A DNA stretch of 64,000 nt from Acholoe squamosa (GCA_949317995.1 OX439036.1:106061669-106125668); one strand, 5' to 3'. Shown: positions 1 to 12,300, numbered from the stretch's first letter. Numbers and translations: made by a program. The notes: generated from the letters alone by a model not told the origin.

Positions 1-604
1 ACCATGAACTTTCTGCAAATGCAGAGCCATGTCCCGGCGCCAGTGAGTGGTAAACGAGCCGGCGCGGCGTCAATCGTCCCCTGTGCCATCACAGTCGGAC
101 GATCTTCCAATTTAAAAAATTGGCAACTGTGTTGGACTCCTCCCGAAGGATTCGTCCAACAAAAAGTGGAGGTGTAGGGGGGCTAACCACGCAGCTAAAG
201 GCCGCTGGAGGCCAAACAATAACTGGAGCAAAACAGGTGACGTCTTACCACCACGAGTCCGCTCTAGTTATGACCAAAATGACGTCAGACCTCTCGTCTC
301 GCGAGATCCCACAATGGGCTATCCGGTGACCTAGTTCTGCGCTTTCCCGCTGCACCCGCGGCGCACCTAGCGGTCTAGATCCGAACTAACATTCGACTCG
401 ACATGTGAGACGCGGGTTGCTACCCGAGTGCTATCGGCTGGAGCTTGGCGGTATATACAACGCTATAAAGTGAATGTACCGCTTAATCCATCCGCCGCTC
501 ACGGGATACAGCTACCCGGGGAACGCGCGTTCGACATCCCTAGCTGTGGAACGTATGTTATTCGCCTACGGCGGACAACACGCAGCAGCTCGTTGTGTAC
601 TGAG
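1..604 (-). other. Probable 3' non-coding end of the Gypsy-1 element
   Basis: This is the sequence beyond the integrase stop of the minus-strand Gypsy element. No convincing ORF is present. On the minus strand it should hold the 3' untranslated region and the U3 part of the 3' LTR, whose end would lie outside the window. I could not match it by eye to the LTR-like segment at 9794-10140, so the LTR assignment is inference from position only. Confidence 0.35.
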
Positions 605-2048
605 TTAGGTAACGGCGGACCTCAACCGGGGACTGCGTCTAACGCCTTCGGTTAGCATTTTATTCTTCCCGGCTCTATGTACGGCCTTCTCCGGGTCACG
701 CCTAGCCAAGGCGAGACCCTTCCCATACGTAATGCCTTCACTCAGCGAGACTTTCTTCCATTTCTTACGATTAGGCCGTTTCCTGGCCGTCGTCTTCTTT
801 TTAATAACACCTCCTGCTTCCGGCACTTTCCTCGGCCGGCCTCTAGGGCATTCCTCGGGTACCACCATGCTGGGCCTACTCGGCGCAGGCTCAGGTGGAT
901 GGTAACCGAACTCCCTCTCCGCCTCTTCGCGTCCTTTCCAGGGCCGAAGCTTTCCAACATTCGTCTTCCATTTCCTACTAGTAAGGCAGTCTTCCATCAT
1001 CACCGTGGACTCAGAGATGATGCGTATAATTTTAAATGGACCTTCCCAAGGCGTTACGAGCTTCAAACGTTCGAGTGGCTCGTAATACCTTAGTACTTTG
1101 TCCCCAACATTAAAACGAATTCTTTTAGCATTGGTGTCATAGCCCACCTTCTGCCATTTTGCACTTTTCAGCAGTTCTTTACGAACGGCCTCGTATGCTT
1201 GTTTGAACCTGTCCCTTAATGACTCCACAAACAACACAGTGCAGGGCGCCTCTGGGTCTATCCCAACCACTCCATACACCAGGTCGGTAGGCATAATTAT
1301 GTCCTCGCCGAACACTAGCATGTTTGGGGTGCAATTAGTGGATGAATGGACAGTGTTGTTGTAGGCGTGTACCACAAACTCACACTGCTCATCCCAGTCG
1401 TCCTGGTGGGTATTAACCAGGGGCTTTAGCACTTGTATCAAGGTTCTATTGAACCTTTCCACCTGACCATCCAACTGTGTTCGGTATGGGTTGGTTCGGG
1501 TCTTGCAGATGGCTAGGTAATGACACATTTCCTGCCATAGCTTTGACTCGAACTCTCTTCCTTGGTCACTGTGCATCATTAAGGGGACACCCAGATGTAG
1601 CACCCAGCCTTTCACAAACGCCTCGGCACATGTGGCGGCTTTGTGATTGGGAAGAGGAAACACCCGACTATACTTTGTATAGTAGTCGGTTATGACGGCC
1701 GGGTCCCGGCTTGTTTTTACAACAATCCGGGCAAGTGGCGATCCACCGAAGTAGGTCGCCTCTCATTCCGGGCCAATAGTAACGTCTCTGCAGACGCTCT
1801 ATTGATCTTTTCTTCCCGAAATGACCACTGGTTTGGTGGCCGTGGCAATAATACATGATATCCCTTCTCATCGAGGTGGGTATCACTATTTGTAACAGTC
1901 TACCGTTGGTGGAAGTGGTCTTCCACCTACACAGTACGCCATCTCGGATTTCCAGCTCGGTCCATTGAGCTATCAATCGCCTCGTTTCCCTATCTTCTAG
2001 GGATAACATCGGCCTTGCCGGCTTAATACCTGTCCGTAGGTATTCCAT
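605..2048 (-). pseudogene. Gypsy-1 integrase with internal deletion
   Basis: The N-terminal part (2048-1668) has the HHCC zinc-binding module: a His pair in the HGHQTSGH stretch, then CPDC. The C-terminal part (from about 1700 to 605) holds the second half of the integrase core, with DQGREF as the second catalytic Asp and DGQVERFNRT carrying the catalytic Glu, followed by a long basic tail. Just after the CPDCC region the sequence jumps directly to the VITDYYTKYS part of the core. The strand that normally carries the first catalytic Asp is missing, so a deletion of very roughly 100-150 bp near 1700 has removed it. A catalytically active integrase is therefore not encoded. Domain identity is clear; the deletion size is estimated from the usual family layout. 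Confidence 0.85.
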
Positions 2049-2234
2049 TATGCGCGCAGTGGTGGGGTCAGACTGTTGAAACTTCTTGATGGTCTCCGGG
2101 GACCAATCGAGATAGCTGCATACAGCCTCCTCCCAGGGGATTCAGGGGGTGGTATAATTAAATACCAACCCAGAGACCACAGCATTGTGGGCCCCGCAGT
2201 CTTCACAAGTGGCATTCTGGCACTTTCGGACGGG

Positions 2235-2651
2235 TCACCTCGACAAGGCATCCGCATTGATATGTTTAGCACCAGGCCGGTGCTCTATTTGTTTATGCTC
2301 TAATCCGAACTCGGATAGATGAGCTAACCATCTTCCAATCATCCCTTCGGCGTCCTTGAAGTTAAGGAGCCACCTCAGAGATGAATGGTCGGTTCGCAAA
2401 GTAAAGTCAGTTCCCCATAGGAAATGCTTAAACTTCTTCGTATACACCACTACCGCGAGGAGCTCTCGTTTAGTGATACAATAATTACGCTGGGTCTTGC
2501 TTAGCGAGTTGCTAGCGAAGGCCAATGTGACCTCGACTCCATTCTGGACCTGAGAGAGTGCTGCCCCAATGGCATCATTGCTCGCATCAGTGTCTAATAT
2601 GAAATGTCCCTCGGGAGTGGGATATTTCAATACGGGTGTGCCTCTAAACAA
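2235..2651 (-). pseudogene. Gypsy-1 RNase H domain
   Basis: This segment encodes a typical RNase H fold of a Gypsy pol. It has the TDAS motif near the start, an ELLAVV helix, RTDHSSL in the centre and the HINADALSR end motif. It degrades the RNA strand of the RNA/DNA hybrid during reverse transcription. It follows RT (2644-3354) and precedes the integrase linker. The frame closes right after the ALSR motif at 2235, and the linker to integrase continues in another frame, so pol is frameshifted here. Confidence 0.85.
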
Positions 2652-3893
2652 ATCCTTCTTGCTCGCTGGTCCATGGGAATGGGTCCCGTGCCCTACCCGG
2701 GGTCCAGTGAGCTAAGCATTGCATTGGGAAGCTTACACGAGAGTAATTTGGTATGAAATCACGGTAATATGAGCAAAATCCTAGAAATGATCTCACCTCC
2801 TTAGCACTCGTGGGCCGTTCCCGATTTTCCACAGCTTCCAGCTTCTCCGGATCCGCACTCATGCCGTCAGGGGTGATGATCCTTCCCAGATATGTAATTG
2901 TTTTCTTAAACAGATTACATTTCTTGGGTTTAAGTTTTAGACCGTTGGATAGTATCCAGTCGAGTACCAGCTGCAGATTCGCGTGGCATTCCTTAAACGA
3001 CTTGCCGAACACGACAACGTCGTCCAGGTAGACCAAGCACTTCTTCCACAGAAGATCACTCAACAGGGATTCCATCATGGCCTCGAATGTAGCCGGGGCG
3101 TTACACAATCCGAAGGGCAAGACATTATACTCGAATAGCCCCATATGACTAGAGAACGCTGTTTTCTCTATGTCATCGGGGTGCATCGGTATCTGCCAAT
3201 ACCCGGATTGCAAATCCAAGGTACAGAACCATTGGTTCCCACCCAAGCTATCTAAAGTCTCGTCTATCCTAGGCAGAGGATACGAGTTTTTCCGCTTAAT
3301 TTTCGGTAGTCGACGCAAAAGCAGATTGTACCGTATTTCTTGGTGGTCATACAAACAGGACTGGACCAGGGACTCGAGCTCGGCACGATGACCCCTAGGT
3401 CCAGCTGCTTTTGTATTTCCTGTTCACAGATTAACTTCTTCTTAAGAGGAAGTCTACAATATGGGATCTTACAGGGTTTCTCGTCGCCCACATCTATAGT
3501 GTGCAACACCTTATCGGATCTGCCTACGGGTCCACCTTCCCTTCCGAAAGCACTTTCGTACCTTCGCAGGAGTTTCGCCAGGCAATCCTTATCCTCCATA
3601 TTCTGTAAATCTGATTTTTCAATCAGTTTCTGAAATTCATCATCCAAAGGATGCTTACTAACAGGGTTTAGTGGTTTATTAAACCTGGCCTCGGCGACGT
3701 GTTCTACCGAACTCATCTCCCCCACACTGTCACCTCGTTTCAAGTAAACCACTGAACCAGTCCGGTTAGTTATGGGTAATACAGACCATGCTGCATTAGC
3801 CACTAAGGTATCTGCTGAGTCCAACCCGATACTAGATAAATATACCGTGTCGGGTTCAAAGACTCCTGCCTCACCCTTCTGGGCCATTGATCC
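2644..3893 (-). pseudogene. Gypsy-1 reverse transcriptase (frameshifted)
   Basis: The N-terminal half (about 3893-3264) contains the lead-in to RT with GVIVPSSSPWSSPV and VDYRKL. The C-terminal half (3354-2644) contains SYPLPRID, LDLQSGYWQI, the LPFGLCNAPATF motif and the catalytic YLDD box. The two halves are in different frames, with the shift near 3300 between VDYRKL and SYPLPRI. The active-site aspartates are preserved, but the ORF is broken. Upstream, the reading frame is interrupted by the LINE insertion that ends at 5912. Confidence 0.9.
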
Positions 3894-3894
3894 G

Positions 3895-5912
3895 CCACAA
3901 AAAGAAATTGCTCTAAAAGAAATTGATAAAAATAAGTCATCAGGCATAGACGGAATAAGGGGAGATATACTACATTGTGCATTATTGTTGTTGATAAATC
4001 AATTCACTCATCTGATACAAATTAGTTTGGACAGGGGTATTTTCCAAAATGTTGGGCAATGGCAGTTGTAAGACCATTACCTAAGGATGGGGATTTGGCA
4101 ATGGTAAAAAATTGGCGACCCATATCAATACTACCAATGCCGTCTAAAGTCATTGAGAAAATTATGTATTATTACTTATGTGAAAGTATGAAGAAAAATG
4201 GTACTTTTTGTGAAAACCAATATGGTTACAAAAAAGGGACAGGTACTGGTGATGCCACTTTTGACTTTGTTAATGAGCTTTATGAATGTAGAAACAATGG
4301 TCTGATAACAGGGGCTCTATTTATAGACTTCACTAAAGCATTTGACAGTGTATTACATTCAAAATTGCTAATTAAACTCAGTAAACTTGGTTTGAGTAAA
4401 TCTAATTTTCTATGGTTTAAAAGTTACCTGGAAAATAGAAAACAACGAACTAGCTATGGTAATAAATTGTCCTCAAACCAAGATATTGATTACGGTGTCC
4501 CTCAAGGATCCGTTTTAGGTCCCCTGTTGTTTGTCCTATATATTGATGATGTTGTTAAGGTCTTAAAAAAATGCAAGATTAAACTGTATGCTGATGACAT
4601 TGTGATTTATAGTTCTAACAAAGATGTAGACTTGGTTAATGAGAATTTGAATGAAGATGTAATTAACTTTAAGCGTTGGGTTATCGAAAACAGACTAACA
4701 GTAAATCCAACTAAAACTAAATTTATGTGGTTTTGTAGTGCTCATAAATTAAAAAGATGTCCAGATTCTACTATAGACTTCAATGGCAGCACTGTGCAAA
4801 CTGTCACCTTCTTTCCATATCTAGGTGTACATATTGACAGTAAACTTAGTTTTGATAAACATATTAAAATTATTAAAAGAAATGTATGCAATAAACTATT
4901 TAGGTTTGCTAAGTTAAGAAAGTTTTTAACACAAGAGCAAAGTGTAAAGATATACTGTTGTACAATCAGACCAATTATAGAATATTGTTCATTTATAAGT
5001 ACTAGTTGTAATGAGGATGGTCTTGCAGCATTACAACGACTGCAAAATAGAGCTCTTAGAGTTTGTCTGAAATGCAATATTAGACGGTATAGTGTGAAGG
5101 AGTTGCATGAAATTTGTAAGGTTCCAGTGTTAGAGAAAAGATTTGACATGCTATTATTATGCTTAATGTATAAGAAATCAAAGACTGTGTTAAATAGACC
5201 ACAATCTTATAATACAAGGTCTCAAAAGAAGATTGTTTTTGAACTACCTAGGGTTATTACTAGACACTATAAAAGATCGCCATGGTACAGAGGGGTGGCT
5301 CTCTGGAATACTCTACCTGAGGAGATTTAGAAAGCTCGACAAAGGTAAAATTCAAAGAGGGTGTGATGAAGATAGAAAATATAAGGTTGAACCTGAAATT
5401 GGCTTATAATTGATAATGAGAAGCAGGTGTGGAAACTGCGCCGCTTCATATTCATATTCATACTCACATTCATATCCTTTTTCATGTTTACATCCATATT
5501 GATATTGCTGATGTTCCCATATGCATATAACAGCATATACTACCAACTCTAATTATCACTTATTTGAACTAAAGACAAGGTGTATTTAGCTGTAATCATG
5601 ATGTACTGAAATAATGTGTAGACACACAAATCTCTATGTATGACATATTATTTACTATCTATCTCTTTTTGCTTTTAATTTGTTTGTCTGTACTTTCTAT
5701 GTAAATAACCTATTGAGTGAATATTGCCAGTCCCTATTTTTCCATCTGCTGATTGTGTTCATATTGACATTTGTCAAGATTCATGAAGTTATTGTATTGT
5801 TTCATTTGTGACTTTCCTTTGAAAAATCAATAAAACTTGGTCTGCTCTATAGCATTATTTAAATGAACATAGCAGTTCATTAATGCAATGAGCAAGTCCA
5901 AAAAAAAAAAAA
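3895..5912 (+). mobile_element. 5'-truncated LINE (CR1/jockey-like) inserted in Gypsy-1
   Basis: A plus-strand non-LTR retrotransposon sits between the protease and RT parts of Gypsy-1, in opposite orientation. It starts inside the RT domain (KSSGIDGI motif), so it is 5'-truncated. It ends with an A-run at 5900-5912 after an AATAAA at 5829, as expected for target-primed insertion. About 570 bp of 3' UTR lie between the RT ORF and the A-run. No clean target-site duplication could be recognised. The insertion postdates Gypsy-1. Confidence 0.85.
3901..5330 (+). pseudogene. LINE reverse transcriptase, C-terminal part
   Basis: This is the RT of a non-LTR retrotransposon. Visible motifs are RPISILPM, ALFIDFTKAFDSV (catalytic Asp), YGVPQGSVLGPLLF, LYADDIVIY (catalytic Asp pair), the thumb motif FPYLGVHID and the WNTLPEE end motif. 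One frameshift lies near 4045 (one extra base just before the MAVVRPLPK stretch), and a stop at 5328-5330 truncates the C-terminus. There is no endonuclease domain because the copy is 5'-truncated. The clade (CR1/jockey-like) is inferred from motif style. Confidence 0.88.
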
Positions 5913-6601
5913 GGACATCACAAGTGGTACCCGGAGGGATCTTCACCGTGTGTATAACCGATGCTACCGAAGACACCTGTCTCAAAACGCACTGGACGTG
6001 CAAGTCATACGGGTTCCGAATACTCATCATACCATCCCTCGGGTCCAAGACGGCCCCGTACAAGCTTGCAAAATCCAATCCGAGGATTCCGTCATCACTA
6101 ACCTCTGCTATAGTTGGCGAAAGAACAATTTCTTTGCCACCTATACGGATAGGCATAAACTTCCTACCAAAACATCCTCATACTGCTTCCGTCGGCCGTG
6201 CAAGCATTTACCCCCGTTTTGAGGTTCTCATGACTGCTGGCCACCGAGTCGAAGAATCTTTTGGACACACAGGAATGGCTAGCTCCAGTATCCACTAAGA
6301 ATTCTCCTACCCGGCCTTCCACAGATATGGGTACATACCACCGTCTCCCTCCCAAGGGTGATGGGTTGCTGGTAAACTGGTGAAAGTCTCCCGAATCACC
6401 AAGATTCAATCCGAGTCCTCTCAAAAACTCCAGACACGGATGACTTGGGGGAAGGCGTGTCCTACACACTCGAATCAACTCTTTGATCCATCCTTCCACT
6501 CCCCCAGTGCGGCCATTCGCCTCCATATGCCCGCCTCCATACACATAAGCACTAGGGTCCCTGGCCCCGGCCGTAATGCAGGGGTGCGCACCCACAGACA
6601 C
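5913..6601 (-). pseudogene. Gypsy-1 aspartic protease
   Basis: The retroviral-type protease is recognised by the active-site LVDTGAS in the segment 6601-6164 and by GILGLDF, the second hydrophobic-Gly motif, in 6156-5913. A small frameshift near 6160 separates the two. The segment ends where the LINE A-run begins at 5912, and the pol sequence resumes on the other side of the LINE near 3893. It would process the gag-pol polyprotein. Confidence 0.82.
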
Positions 6602-6766
6602 CCGGCCTCCAGCGGATTACCCCCGGTAGCATTTTGGCATTCGTTCACTCCTGGGGTTATACCCAATGCCGTGGATACAACCCCCACTAGTTTCCCACTG
6701 CATCAGTGGAATCCGTAGCATTCTGGCTTTCCTCGCCATTGTCCTCGGCTTCATAGAAAGCCGCCA

Positions 6767-9766
6767 TTACCGGTTTGCAGCGGTACACTCAGAGGAATAA
6801 TGTCCCATGCACTGACACCTGAAACACTTAACCGTTTGGCGGTCCACCCTGGGTCTCTGCCGGTTGGCTTGGAGGGCATCTGTAATCTTTTTACACATTT
6901 CCTCCATTAATTTGGTCATATCCGGAGATTGACCCCTCGCCTTATCAGCGCCATCAGAGGGCTTATAAGCCTTGTTACCAGCTTTCGAGTCACCCCTGAC
7001 TTCGGATGATAGTTTAGTATCCTTCTGTTTACTAAACGCCTTCCTTGGAATGTACTTCCTGCCAGAAGTGTTTTTCCTAAGTTGCATCGAGCAATAGGTG
7101 CCGTCCTCCTGCTCGATGTCAATAAGCTCAAAGTCGTCCGGGGTATTTTCTACCTCGGATCGCTGAACTACAGACGATACTGGAGTCGAACCCGTGGTGT
7201 CCGGAATGTCTCCAGCTAACATCGTTCGTTTCTTCACAGCCATATCTATACCGTTAAATATGCCTTCTTTCCAGGCATCTCTAGCAGCAATCTGCTCGTC
7301 TCGGTCTCTCAGACCCTTGACGAATTGGGTAATTAAATCGTCCATATACCAGTCCTGGTTTTCTGTACAGGGTCTGGCCTTACTTAACAGAGCATGCAAT
7401 TCCATACCGTATGCTCTGAAAGCTTCGTTTGGTTTTTGGGTCCGTTTCTTAAAACGAACCATCGGATCCTCCTTGACCATGTTACACAACAGTCCACTAG
7501 CAGATTCTACTAACTGCTCAAAGCTCCCAACGAGACCATACCAGGTCCGCCATTGCTCTATGGCCATGCAACCCGGTCCACCCTTTAGGCATCTTACAAG
7601 ATGCGGCTTGGCCTCGTACGGGGTCCATCCATTACAATTCATCACATCAATGAAGTCTTCAAACCATTCCTTCCATGGCCGAGTACCGTCGTACTCCTTT
7701 GGTATGACGGCAACCCTTCGGGCTGAATTATGAGCATACATCAATCTAGTGCATTCCTGTTTACTCCATTCAATCGCCTTGATTTCGTTCAAGGTTCGAT
7801 TGCCTCCTATACCACCAAAACTTGTATTGTTTGGTGGTGGTGGTGGTGGTGGTTGGTTGTACGTCCACTGTGAACCACTGTAGTTTGTATAACCTCCACC
7901 CCCTTGGTTGGGACCGGCACCCGAGGTACCATCGCCACCTGCATTGTGGCCGGTACCAGGAGCACCATCCCCGCCCTGTGTATTCGATTGATTAGCACCG
8001 CCTTGACTACCGTCATTGGGCGGCGGACCAGCCTGATTCGGTTGGCTGTCACTGCTTGGTGGGTTCTGTTGGTTGCTGGTATTACCTGCTCCCAACCCGA
8101 CATTATCTGTCTGATCCACATGTATGTGGAACCCACTTGTCTCCACACTAGTGTCAGAACAGTCCCTAGACACAAAGTCTGGGTCCAAATTATGGACTAT
8201 TGGGACCTAGCTGATTCGAACTCTACCAGTTCGGCCATGCTTATCTTGGGTTCTTATATATACTCCCCCTTGATTTACATTCCGTGTCGCATTATCATTT
8301 ACAAATGGATTATACGCCAGATGCTTCGGAGTCGAACAGGAAACTGGGTCTCCTTGTTTGACAAAAGTCGAGTTCGGATTTTGATCCTTACTCGCCGGAG
8401 GAACATTCGCATGCTCCTGTTCCTGTAAATAACTTTCCATGGCAGACTTATTTATTGTGAGGGTGGCCGCATCAGTGGTTAAATTCCTCTGCTCCTCTCT
8501 TAGCTGCGCATTTTCGGATAAGATCTCGGATCGGATCTTTTCGTTATCTGCCACAGCTCGGTTCCATTCTTCTTGGGCGGCAACTGCCTCCCTTTTCAAA
8601 GTATCCTTCAATAAGCGATACTTCTCACCTTTTTCCTTTTGAGACCTTTGGTATTCACTGGTCTCTCTTTGGATCTCGGCTTGTTCCGAGACCAACTTGG
8701 CTTCCGTCTCCGCTTTACGGAGCTGAAGTCTCTTTAGCTTTTCCTCCATGGCATGCAACTCGGATTGTAATCTGTTTACATCTCTGGCCTTAGCAACTTC
8801 TTTGCTTTGCTTCTATTGGCTTCCTCGAGTTCAAGGTCAGCCAACTTACTGTCTTTTTCCTTCTCGTCTCTTTTAGCTCCAAACGATGGGCTAATGAGGA
8901 CAACCGATACTTGAGGTCGGATTCCTTTAGAATCGCCTCCTGTTCAACAGAACGGAGCTTTCTGATCCGTTCCTTCGTTTCCTCTTCAATTTTCTTTTGG
9001 GCGGCTATGAATTGTTCATGCTGCCTCTTAGCCTGTAGCTCTACCTGCTCTTTGGCTTTCAAATAGGCCACGGTAGTCTTATACCCGGGGCCCATCCGAC
9101 GTCCGTACCTCGACTTGCGGCTGCCTCCAGGGTTAAACATGGAGTCAGACAAGCCTTCATCTAAGCACAGTCCTAGAGAATGCATTTCCGAGCTTCTCGG
9201 CAATGTATCTCGAGGCCTATCCTTCAACGAGGTTGAAGAACCCTTCGGGTTTTCTTCATCCTTACCATCGTCGCTATCATGATCGGACGATGTCATTAGT
9301 GGGGCCACCCCGGTTGCCCCATCTACAGCAGCGCCCGTAGGGGTCGCGGTACGCTGCATTGGGCCTTGGGCTTTTGGAGTATCCAAGATACTAGCCGAGA
9401 CACCCTTGCTGGGATCTTGGGTCCCAGTTGTCGTCTGCTAGTCAATACTTGGGACCAATCGCTCAAGTTCAGATTTGCGGGTTTAAGTACCCCACTGAAT
9501 AATCCTGTATCCGCAGCAACTTGTTGAGGTGTGCCTGGGTACAACTTAACGATACCATCCCCATTTCTGGTGGCACCGTCTGTTAGACTGGGTGTCGAGA
9601 AAACAGTCTGGACACCTTCCGGGTTGAACACATGTTGTTGACCCAGTTTCCTGTCTAACAACAAGTGCTGGGATGTAAAGTCATCCTCTTCGAATCCCTC
9701 CAGCCCAAGGCTTGAGGGATCCGCATTGGGTTCTCCAAGGCTTTCGGCCGTTTGGCCGCGCTCCAA
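6767..9766 (-). pseudogene. Gypsy-1 gag with long coiled-coil N-terminus
   Basis: Gag is spread over four ORF pieces: 9766-9323, 9386-8790, 8758-8207 and 8188-6767. The last holds a Gly/Asn-rich stretch, the capsid region (around RVAVIPKEYDG, KGGPGCMAIEQW) and one CCHC zinc knuckle near the C-terminus (CFRCQCMGHYSSEC). The upstream pieces are rich in Glu/Lys/Gln with long heptad-like runs, so they predict a coiled coil. Pieces three and four are in the same frame, divided by one TAG at 8207-8209. The joins near 9350 and 8770 are frameshifts. A coiled-coil extension of some 500 residues is unusually long for gag. Confidence 0.82.
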
Positions 9767-9777
9767 CCCCGAACCAA

Positions 9778-9792
9778 CTGGTCACGGCACCA
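9778..9792 (-). promoter_or_regulatory. Primer binding site, tRNA-His type
   Basis: On the minus strand this reads TGGTGCCGTGACCAG, two bases downstream of the presumed LTR end. It is complementary to the 3' end of an arthropod-type tRNA-His over 15 positions, including the CCA tail. It marks the start of minus-strand DNA synthesis and fixes the 5' LTR boundary close to 9794. The tRNA match is from my knowledge of the tRNA family, not from a search. Confidence 0.7.
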
Positions 9793-9793
9793 G

Positions 9794-10140
9794 TGTAGTG
9801 GTTCGTATTGACTTAAATGTTGAGTGGCTCGTTGGCTCGCTTATCACTAAAGGTACCAACACAACACGAGAGATTCGGGTTGGGCAAAGCCCCAGATCAC
9901 CCCTACCGCTCGGGTAGGCCTTTTATTCACGTACTTTCTGTGCCAGGTATACGTCTTGACTGGACCAGGTCCAGTCCCCTTCTGCGGATTGTCCGGCTTC
10001 TTAGTAGAAGCTGGACGCGAGGCATGGTGCTGCCCCCTCTTGTACCAAACGGGTATCGCGAAGCAACACCTGGTTGGCATAGTAGGAAGGAGTACCACAC
10101 GAGCACGTTTCTCGGATGAACCGCACTAATATACATACAA
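9794..10140 (-). repeat. Gypsy-1 5' LTR (partial)
   Basis: This segment lies just outside the primer binding site. On the plus strand it starts with TG, as an LTR end should. On the minus strand it contains AATAAA near 9932, a plausible polyadenylation signal in R. The outer (U3) side runs into a MITE-like repeat from about 10150, so the LTR is truncated. No second copy is visible in the window to prove it. Confidence 0.55.
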
Positions 10141-10149
10141 CGCTGCCGG

Positions 10150-10312
10150 CCCCTACACTATTCTTGAGGGGGGCCATTTATTTTCAACCTATTCTTGAAG
10201 GGGGGCCAAAAACTTTGGACGTATTCTTTAGGGGGGGCTTTTTATTTTTTACCTATTCTCTTTCGCCAAATGCTCAACCCCACCCCCGCCATACATAATG
10301 AATGCTCCCTTA
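10150..10312. repeat. MITE family M1, partial copy
   Basis: G-rich motifs (TTGAGGGGGGCC type) are separated by AT-rich spacers, and the right end reads TAATGAATGCTCCCTTA. This matches the terminal inverted repeat of the complete copy at 16152-16464 in diverged form. Only the right end is recognisable. Confidence 0.55.
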
Positions 10313-11815
10313 TACCCCATGGGTAATGTGTAAAAGACCTTCCTTTGTTAACATGTAAAAAGAAATTTAAAAAAAAAATTTTCATTGTAAAGCCACCGGG
10401 GATGAAATGCCCTTAAGGTGCCACGACTACTCTAGCTTCATAATAAAACTGGCTTTAAAGCATATATATTGTTATGAAGCTTTCCCTCATCTTCAACTTA
10501 AGTTTTCAATAGATCTTTCCTCAACATTTCAGACATTCCACAATTGTTCAACAGAGATTTCTGACATAAAGTTCAGTATAGATATTTTAAAATTAGTCCA
10601 TCAAACTTTGTTGAAAATCTTTGTATTTTGGATAATTCTGGCATGATAGCAAGGACCATCCTTGATGATAGTGTCTTCTCTCAGCTAACAAAAGTAACAT
10701 GATGTATGGAATCTGTAGTAGTTAAAACAGGTGTTTCATGTAAGTTTTATAAATTCTATGAAAAATATCATTCGGTACATAGAATTTTTTTCTTCTTCAA
10801 TAATTGCTTTTCAGTGTAAACACACCTTTTCCAAGACTTATTACCCAGAATGCTAAGTAATTTTATCCTGATCATCTACTACATATGCAAACCCTTGCCT
10901 CTCTAGTAATTCTCAGAGGCTGAGAAATTAAATGTGAATGTTGGTCGTTTTGGGATCAGTAGCGTATAGTGTGGATGCTTTCAGAAAGTATTATTTTTTC
11001 AGGGTCCTGAAGAACTGGTTCCATTAATGCTGGTTGGGCAATTCTTTGCTAATTCAACAATTTGTATACAGCAAATGTATAGAAAAGTATCCTTTGCCCA
11101 ACTATATCAGTTAAACCTGCCCATTGCACTGTGACTATCATAAAACCAAGCACATAAGGTGAACTTCCTGGCTATTTTTATGGGGCTAGACACTTACCTG
11201 TTCAGCCATGTAAATTTCATGGGAAAATGGGTGAAAACAGGTAAAAATTGCACTTTTTGAATGACAACCCAACTTTGAACAGCTCTGTAGACCTTAATAA
11301 TTGGAGTATCAACAAAAGAAAAAAAGTGCCATCCGAAATCCCTCCAAAAGTAATCTGAACTCATCAGAAGTAACATATATATAAGAAATTTCCATCCTGT
11401 AATGATGTTCATAGCAAAAGAAGCTAAAAAAGAACGTTTGGTTCCATTTACATTCCATAGACAACAAAATGTTACAGGGTGGAAGGAAATTGATAGAGGC
11501 ACTAATTATGCTTCCAACCTTGACATAATATGTACAGGTTTGTTTTTCATGAAAAATTGATTTTGTGGAATCTCCCCCTTACAACTCCTTTAAGAAAATC
11601 ATGCTGTATGAAATAAGCCCAGCAATGCCAGCTTGGCAACATTTAGATACATAATCAGGGTGGTCTCACTATTAAGAATCACCAAGTACCCACTATGTGT
11701 CCTTTTTGTACCTAAAAATATCTTAAACACACCCCATGTCAACAGCAAACCATCACAAATTTTTCACATTCTTGCCAGGCACCACAGGGTGTTGACATAA
11801 AAAATGTCCACTCAA
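10313..11815. other. AT-rich intergenic stretch, no gene recognised
   Basis: No ORF with coding character and no RNA gene is visible. The ORFs present on either strand are short and lack motifs. I see no clear repeat structure at this scale. Confidence 0.6.
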
Positions 11816-12300
11816 TGTGCTACAAAATGTCCACACTTTGTGTATATATCTTGTGGATTAGATGAATTTTGTAGCCAATATGTGACCATACACTGTGGAC
11901 AGAACGTGTTGTGTGGATACTTTGCGATCAGAACTTGTGGTCAAAATGTGTTTGTAGACAATTTGGCATGATAGATTGTGGACAATTCATAATTTGTGGA
12001 CATTTTGTTCAAGTTGAATGTGGACAGTGTGTTTTTTGTGGATACTCTGTGATAAAATCTTGTGGACTAAAAGTGGTTTTGGACATTTTGTGATGAAAGT
12101 ATGTGGACAGAGTGTGTTTTGTGATGATAGGTTGTGGACAGAGTGTATTTTTGGGATACATTGTCATTGTTGGGTGTGGACAAATTGTATATTATGGACA
12201 CTCTGTGAAAATAGTCTGGGGACAGTACATTTTTTTTACACCTTGTGCTGGGCCGTTGTGGATGTATTGTGAAGAAATGTGATGTGGACAATATGTGTCA
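11816..12300. repeat. Degenerate minisatellite with TGTGGACA core
   Basis: About a dozen imperfect units repeat the pattern TGTGGACA followed by a T-rich stretch such as GTGTGTTTTGTGATGA, with a spacing of roughly 33-40 bp. Units differ in length and sequence, so this is an old tandem array. It has no coding content. Confidence 0.7.

Larger units (their letters stand above)
605..10140 (-). mobile_element. Gypsy-1: decayed Ty3/Gypsy LTR retrotransposon
   Basis: Read on the minus strand the order is primer binding site, long gag, protease, reverse transcriptase, RNase H, integrase, which is the Ty3/Gypsy order. Gag, protease, RT and integrase are each broken by frameshifts, in-frame stops or a deletion, and a LINE is inserted between protease and RT. 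The 5' LTR appears truncated on its far side by a MITE that begins near 10150. The element is dead and old. The 3' LTR is not confirmed inside the window. Confidence 0.9.

Noticed and set aside
2048..2272. Separate small ORF between RNase H and integrase
   Set aside because: It is the Gypsy-1 RNase H/integrase linker read in a shifted frame, not an independent gene.
3885..5925. Target-site duplication for the LINE
   Set aside because: CCGCCACAA on the left and GACATCACAAG on the right resemble each other only partly; no exact duplication.
12067..12291. ORFs across the TGTGGACA array on both strands
   Set aside because: Repeat-derived, no coding signature.
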